From Asterionellopsis glacialis (taxonomy: Eukaryota; Bacillariophyta; Plagiogrammaphyceae; Rhaphoneidales; Asterionellopsidaceae): a DNA stretch of 11,687 nucleotides. Every line of letters starts with the position of its first letter. Position 1 is the first letter of the stretch. The notes beneath the pieces are model-generated. The model had not been told where the DNA came from, searched no databases, and saw nothing but the letters and a program-made list of their open reading frames with translations. Shown piece after piece: positions 8,436-11,687 of this stretch. A program made the translations under genes and the position numbers. The DNA is taken from contig WKLE02004297.1 in assembly GCA_014885115.2 (NCBI GenBank), positions 1 through 11,687 on the forward strand. Direction: 5' to 3'.

Positions 8436-8463
8436 TTGCTTTTTGATAGGATCCTTCATTGCA

Positions 8464-9360
8464 ATGGTACATATGGGAGTATTCACCAAAGAGTCTGAGG
8501 GTGACTCTCCTGGGGATCAAACGGGTAGGTCACCATCGTCACCACACCCGATTGACCTATCCCAAGAACAGCTGCTCAAAAGACCAACAGCCGCTGCCGC
8601 GACGCGCAGCACCCAATGCACGCACACACCTACAACGAAATACGATCCAAGTGTCCTGCCCACGGCAACGTTACAGCCCACAACACCCAGTACGCCAGAC
8701 ACTCCCCAGGGAGCTCCATTATATGCATCCTTCTGGATGGCTTACCGTAGCACTCACCAACCCAACACACCAACCAAACTAGCGGAACACATCTCCAAAG
8801 GATGGGCCAAATTCACATGTGGCCATGCAGGCAAGCTTGCTGACTACCTAGGATGACTGCGCAAGCCCTATTCCTACCTCACCCTATATCATGGGGAGCT
8901 AGAAATTATACATGGGTTGTCCCACGTCAGTGTCCCAGGTGGCGCCCAGATTGTCACTGCATACTTTGGGGACTTTTGTGATGGAAGTCCCCCAGATATA
9001 ATGGAGTTCCCCCTTACTGACCTTGCCCAAGGCAGGGATGTCAATCAACCCAACTGGTCTGCCACCCTACCAGCTGAAGGAGAATAGATGTCAGAAGCAG
9101 CAGCCACCCTTGCACAGGCACAACAAGAAGACCTCCTACTCCCATACGTGTGTCCTCTCCCAACAGCATGGACACTTGACCTGATGGCATGGCAGCAACC
9201 ATTATCAAAACAAGGCCTCTTGGCATGGATCACTCAAGAGACCTCCGACTGGACGCAGGCACAACAGAAAGCAGCACTATACATTCATACGTGGGTGTTC
9301 TACAGCATGGTGGCAGAGCTGGAGGAAATTGGCCAAGACGAATTCCCTTCCCTGTGTACA
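8464..9360 (+). pseudogene. N-terminal part of Gag-like frame, with two in-frame stops
   Basis: One reading frame gives protein-like sequence from the first ATG at 8464 to about 9350, apart from TGA at 8854-8856 and TAG at 9085-9087. Before the TGA it contains HISKGWAKFTCGHAGKLADY. Between the stops comes YSYLTLYHGELEIIHG and IVTAYFGDFCDGSPPDIMEF. After the TAG comes LMAWQQPLSKQGLLAWITQE and ALYIHTWVFYSMVAELEEIG. Continuity across both stops in one frame argues for a single ancestral ORF. TGA could come from TGG (Trp) and TAG from CAG (Gln), each by one transition. Coding sense then appears to move to the minus-one frame, which carries the rest of the protein. I do not recognise a domain in this part. 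A degenerate copy is the simplest reading. Confidence 0.5.
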
Positions 9361-11315
9361 GGCTCAACCCAGGCTGGGAAAACCTCCCAATATCCATCAA
9401 ACATAGATGTAAACTTGCCATCCGCAACAACCTGGCCAAACTACTTACGAACCAACCACAAACACCTACTGCACTCCCACCACCTCAACCCCCAACTATG
9501 CAATATGAGTTTAACAACCCCAAATCGTATACAAACAACCCTCAATCCGATAGAATCAACCCCCTATCCAATACGAACAAATATCGATCCCCTCAATCCG
9601 ATACGAACAACCCTCAATCCCTGCAACCCGATACTATCAACCCTCAACCCAATACTAACAACCCTCAACCCAATACTAACAACCCTCAACCCAATACTAA
9701 CAACCCTCAATCCAAGCTGAACAACCCTCAAACCCCAGCTGTACAACATGTTACAACCAACCCGCAACCCCCACTTGTACGATACAAACCAACCAACCAT
9801 CAACCCACAACTATACAACATGGTAGGACCGATACGGCACCACGTGATTCACACAACCTTGAACCACCACCTACCATACGCCCAATCGATCATGTTGCCA
9901 CGGAACATAACGTACCACCACACCAGACGTTACCAGTACAACAGACAGCAGATTCAATGGCAGCAGCTATGTTTGCAGCTATGACAGCTGCCATGCAAAA
10001 TGCATCTGCTATACCACTTACATCACCAACTCGGGAAACAACCCAGCGACAACCAAAAACTCTAACGGACAAACAACAAGCCCAGCTATGTGGATACATG
10101 GGCCTAGGATGGCCATATCAGGCACACATCCCCACCATGTGGCACAAACTGGCTGTGGCACATGACAAAGTGGCGCGGCTCACTGTCATTAAGCAGCTGG
10201 TGCAAGATATCCAACATACAGACCCATGGGTAGACTTCCGACCAACTGCAGAGTGGGTTGACAACATGTATCAATTCAGCTTTGCTCCTACATTGCAACC
10301 ATCCAAAGCACACCGAGGCATTGGCATCCTCTCCTTTGCCAAGCTCAGTGTCAGTGAAGAATCGATCATTCAAAGTTGGGAGGAACATAATTCCAAGGCG
10401 TCTCACACCACAGCCACCGACATTGCTAGTAGTGGCCGACAATCAGTAACCTGCCCCACAACCTTCCTGGACTTCCTTGACTTACTTGAATGCATTACTA
10501 CAATGTTGCGCACCCTGTTCATGGAATACTCTGCCTGTTATCAGGCACTCCACCAAATGCTCCGCGGTCTCATCACTATCAAACAAACCAAAGGGCACAA
10601 GTTCACAAAAGACCACATTGCCCATATAACATGGGAGATTGTGGAGGACCATCATGACTACTTTAATACCTTACACACAGTAACAGACATGGAAAACCAC
10701 CCTCCCCTCTATGTCACATCCAACCTACCTGAGATACTCCCACACATCCTGCAAGGAAATCACACACTGAACTGGCTATCAAAACCAACACCACCAATAC
10801 CGTACATCCCAACTAAACCTATGTCAGGCAAGTACCAACAACACCAACCGACTCCAAATGCCGCTCCATCTATGCCCCCAGCCCATTACTCCAATCAATA
10901 CAACATGGGAGGAACTTGCAATCCATCAAAGAAACTACCTACTACAGCGCTTGCCATACACCCAAATCCTAACCCCATCCTCACTGAGAAATTCAAAGGT
11001 TTCTTCCTAAACCACTTTGGAGGAAGGATCAACCACATCTGCAAAGAAGCAGGAATCACCCGCACGCAGATTGCATTTGGAAACGGCATTGGGCTACAGG
11101 ACTGTATACCTTACCACTTAACCGGACAGTGCCTCTATCCAACCTGTGCAAACCAGCACAACCCAAGCAGCCAAGTGTCAGATCACCAGGCACGGCTTGT
11201 TATCCAACAACTCGGACCAACAATTGACAAAATGCTGGCATCACCAACCACATATGACATGCGCACTAAGGACCAAACCCCACCACAACAACGGCAGCGC
11301 CACAACGACACCTGA
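9189..11315 (+). CDS. Gag-like protein with CCCH zinc finger (retroelement)
   Basis: An open frame of 708 codons from the first in-frame ATG. Protein-like sequence in the other frame upstream of about 9350 suggests that this ATG is not the native start and that the frame was entered by a one-base shift. Residues about 55-80 contain YRLNPGWENLPISIKHRC. Residues about 105-215 are an Asn/Pro/Gln-rich heptad-repeat tract. An Ala/Met-rich helix (MAAAMFAAMTAAMQ) follows at about 257-270. Residues about 290-400 look globular, with LTDKQQAQLCGYMGLGWPYQ and HRGIGILSFAKLSVSEESII. A helical part follows (FLDLLECITTMLRTLFMEY), then a Pro-rich linker. A finger with spacing C-x8-C-x4-C-x3-H lies at Cys639, Cys648, Cys653 and His657. 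Gag proteins package element RNA, and a CCCH finger fits RNA binding. The frame ends at TGA, followed by CTA, and stays open beyond. Confidence 0.6.
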   Translation: MAATIIKTRPLGMDHSRDLRLDAGTTESSTIHSYVGVLQHGGRAGGNWPRRIPFPVYRLNPGWENLPISIKHRCKLAIRNNLAKLLTNQPQTPTALPPPQPPTMQYEFNNPKSYTNNPQSDRINPLSNTNKYRSPQSDTNNPQSLQPDTINPQPNTNNPQPNTNNPQPNTNNPQSKLNNPQTPAVQHVTTNPQPPLVRYKPTNHQPTTIQHGRTDTAPRDSHNLEPPPTIRPIDHVATEHNVPPHQTLPVQQTADSMAAAMFAAMTAAMQNASAIPLTSPTRETTQRQPKTLTDKQQAQLCGYMGLGWPYQAHIPTMWHKLAVAHDKVARLTVIKQLVQDIQHTDPWVDFRPTAEWVDNMYQFSFAPTLQPSKAHRGIGILSFAKLSVSEESIIQSWEEHNSKASHTTATDIASSGRQSVTCPTTFLDFLDLLECITTMLRTLFMEYSACYQALHQMLRGLITIKQTKGHKFTKDHIAHITWEIVEDHHDYFNTLHTVTDMENHPPLYVTSNLPEILPHILQGNHTLNWLSKPTPPIPYIPTKPMSGKYQQHQPTPNAAPSMPPAHYSNQYNMGGTCNPSKKLPTTALAIHPNPNPILTEKFKGFFLNHFGGRINHICKEAGITRTQIAFGNGIGLQDCIPYHLTGQCLYPTCANQHNPSSQVSDHQARLVIQQLGPTIDKMLASPTTYDMRTKDQTPPQQRQRHNDT
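9510..9740 (+). repeat. 21-bp tandem repeat coding for an Asn-Pro-Gln heptad
   Basis: The core at 9639-9710 holds about 3.4 near-perfect copies of AACAACCCTCAACCCAATAC plus T, read as N-N-P-Q-P-N-T. Degenerate copies extend left to about 9510 and right to about 9740. Because the unit is a multiple of three, copy number can change without shifting the frame. In the other plus frame it reads LNPILTT, and the minus strand also stays open; these are shadows. Confidence 0.85.
11103..11159 (+). other. CCCH zinc finger of the Gag-like protein
   Basis: The codons for Cys start at 11103, 11130 and 11145, and the His codon at 11157, giving C-x8-C-x4-C-x3-H. The spacing falls within the CCCH class of RNA-binding fingers and is not the CCHC knuckle of typical retroviral Gag. 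The surrounding residues are DCIPYHLTGQCLYPTCANQH. Confidence 0.75.
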
Positions 11316-11318
11316 CTA
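11313..11318 (+). promoter_or_regulatory. Stop in readthrough context, TGA CTA
   Basis: The Gag-like frame stops at TGA, and the next codon is CTA. UGA followed by CUA is the best-known eukaryotic stop-readthrough context. The frame beyond stays open for 124 codons to the window edge. An in-frame ATG two codons later (11322) offers reinitiation as an alternative, and a CGA-to-TGA mutation offers plain decay. Confidence 0.35.
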
Positions 11319-11687
11319 CTCATGGCACATCCAACCACCAAGCAACGACAACATCCCCACGTGCCATACCATCCACATACCCACCCAGCATTGCAAAAAC
11401 CACCAGGGTCTACACCAAATATCCTAACTCATAGTAGTCGCTCAACTCCCATACCACAGCACCCGTGTCCAACAACAGGGACAACCCCACCACGGCAACA
11501 CTCTAACCACAAACAAACACCACAAACTCCACCCACTCCACCATTACCACATAAACCAACCAAAACTAGCCGTAACACCATCACACCACCCCGGCCACCT
11601 ACAAAAACACCTACAACACCACCAACCAAAGGTACGTATCCCTATCGTGGACTCATGCGACCCCGAGGAGCAGCCCTTGCACACCCA
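11316..11687 (+). CDS. Start of presumed pol region, partial at window edge
   Basis: The frame of the Gag-like protein continues after its TGA for 124 codons with no stop. The first 105 residues are a Pro/Thr/His/Lys-rich linker with no fold (for example PTPPLPHKPTKTSRNTITPP). A/C-rich DNA rarely makes stops, so openness alone proves little. The last 19 codons (11631-11687) change character and read GTYPYRGLMRPRGAALAHP. I recall this kind of motif, ending in HP, shortly before the reverse transcriptase domain of diatom retroelements. If so, the catalytic part begins just beyond the window. An ATG at 11322 could be a separate start. Confidence 0.45.

Larger units (their letters stand above)
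7774..11687 (+). mobile_element. Retroelement, 5' part, running off the window
   Basis: The plus strand becomes strongly A/C-rich at about 7774 and stays so to the end, with a codon and base bias unlike the four host genes. In order it contains a pair of direct repeats (7774-7950, 8243-8435), a broken Gag-like reading frame (8464-11315) with a CCCH finger, a Pro/Thr-rich linker, and the edge of a presumed pol region. No reverse transcriptase, protease or integrase is inside the window. The identification rests on the CCCH finger plus the motif YPYRGLMRPRGAALAHP at the edge, which I recall preceding reverse transcriptase in diatom elements. The class (LTR, DIRS-like or other) cannot be set from the 5' part alone. 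Confidence 0.6.

Noticed and set aside
8443..8463. TTG at 8443 as the start codon
   Set aside because: In a eukaryotic nuclear gene ATG is expected. The first in-frame ATG is at 8464, and the preceding bases look like a splice acceptor or leader.
9189..9191. This ATG as the true start of the Gag-like protein
   Set aside because: The other plus frame is strongly protein-like across and upstream of it, to about 9350, so translation more likely began near 8464.
9376..9382. GGGAAAA, a slippery-type heptamer in the Gag frame overlap
   Set aside because: Its codon phase matches neither the frame being left nor the required minus-one shift, so it would not join the two Gag halves.
9564..9821. 85-codon minus-strand frame with GLRVVSI repeats
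   Set aside because: It is the complement of the 21-bp tandem repeat that codes for the Asn-Pro-Gln heptads on the plus strand.
8854..11315. A genetic code reading TGA as sense, to explain open frames beyond two TGA codons
   Set aside because: A TAG also interrupts the same frame and a frame change is present, so code reassignment would not rescue the ORF. Decay or local recoding is simpler.

Overview
The window looks like nuclear DNA of a microalga, most likely a diatom or related stramenopile. The reasons are compact, mostly intronless protein genes, one short GT-AG intron, and at the right edge a retroelement whose layout (CCCH finger, Pro/Thr-rich linker, then a motif ending in HP) I recall from diatom reverse-transcriptase polyproteins. 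Nothing here has bacterial organisation, and the organism call is inference.

The left part (1 to about 5970) holds four ordinary host genes. A cupin-domain protein with a C-terminal membrane anchor (375-1091, minus) and a type II membrane protein with a glycosyltransferase-like lumenal domain (2101-3201, minus) lie in tandem. The second is divergent from an acidic two-exon orphan gene (3971-4910, plus, intron 4175-4286). That gene converges within 72 bp on a SET-domain methyltransferase-like gene of the Rubisco LSMT/SETD type (4983-5966, minus). All four starts have an in-frame stop a few codons upstream, so the ORFs are well bounded unless spliced 5' exons exist. I see no functional link between these genes.

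About 5970-7130 has no convincing gene. It holds two palindromic GGTCCTAC/GTAGGAC motifs; a weaker version lies at 1511-1541.

From about 7130 the strand composition becomes extreme. Up to 7773 the plus strand is T/G-rich and the minus strand carries broken, coiled-coil-like reading-frame scraps, possibly a decayed antisense element. At about 7774 the bias flips, and the plus strand is A/C-rich to the end of the window. This right part starts with two diverged direct repeats (7774-7950 and 8243-8435) and continues into a long Gag-like coding region. It begins near 8464, is crossed by TGA (8854) and TAG (9085), changes frame between 9180 and 9717, and then runs open to a TGA at 11313. It contains a 21-bp tandem repeat and a CCCH zinc finger. 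After the last TGA, which reads TGA-CTA, the same frame stays open to the window edge and enters what looks like the start of the pol region. The reverse transcriptase itself would lie beyond the window.

The main puzzle is whether the in-frame stops and frame change are plain decay or translational recoding. The first two stops and the frame change look more like decay; the third is the best candidate for recoding.
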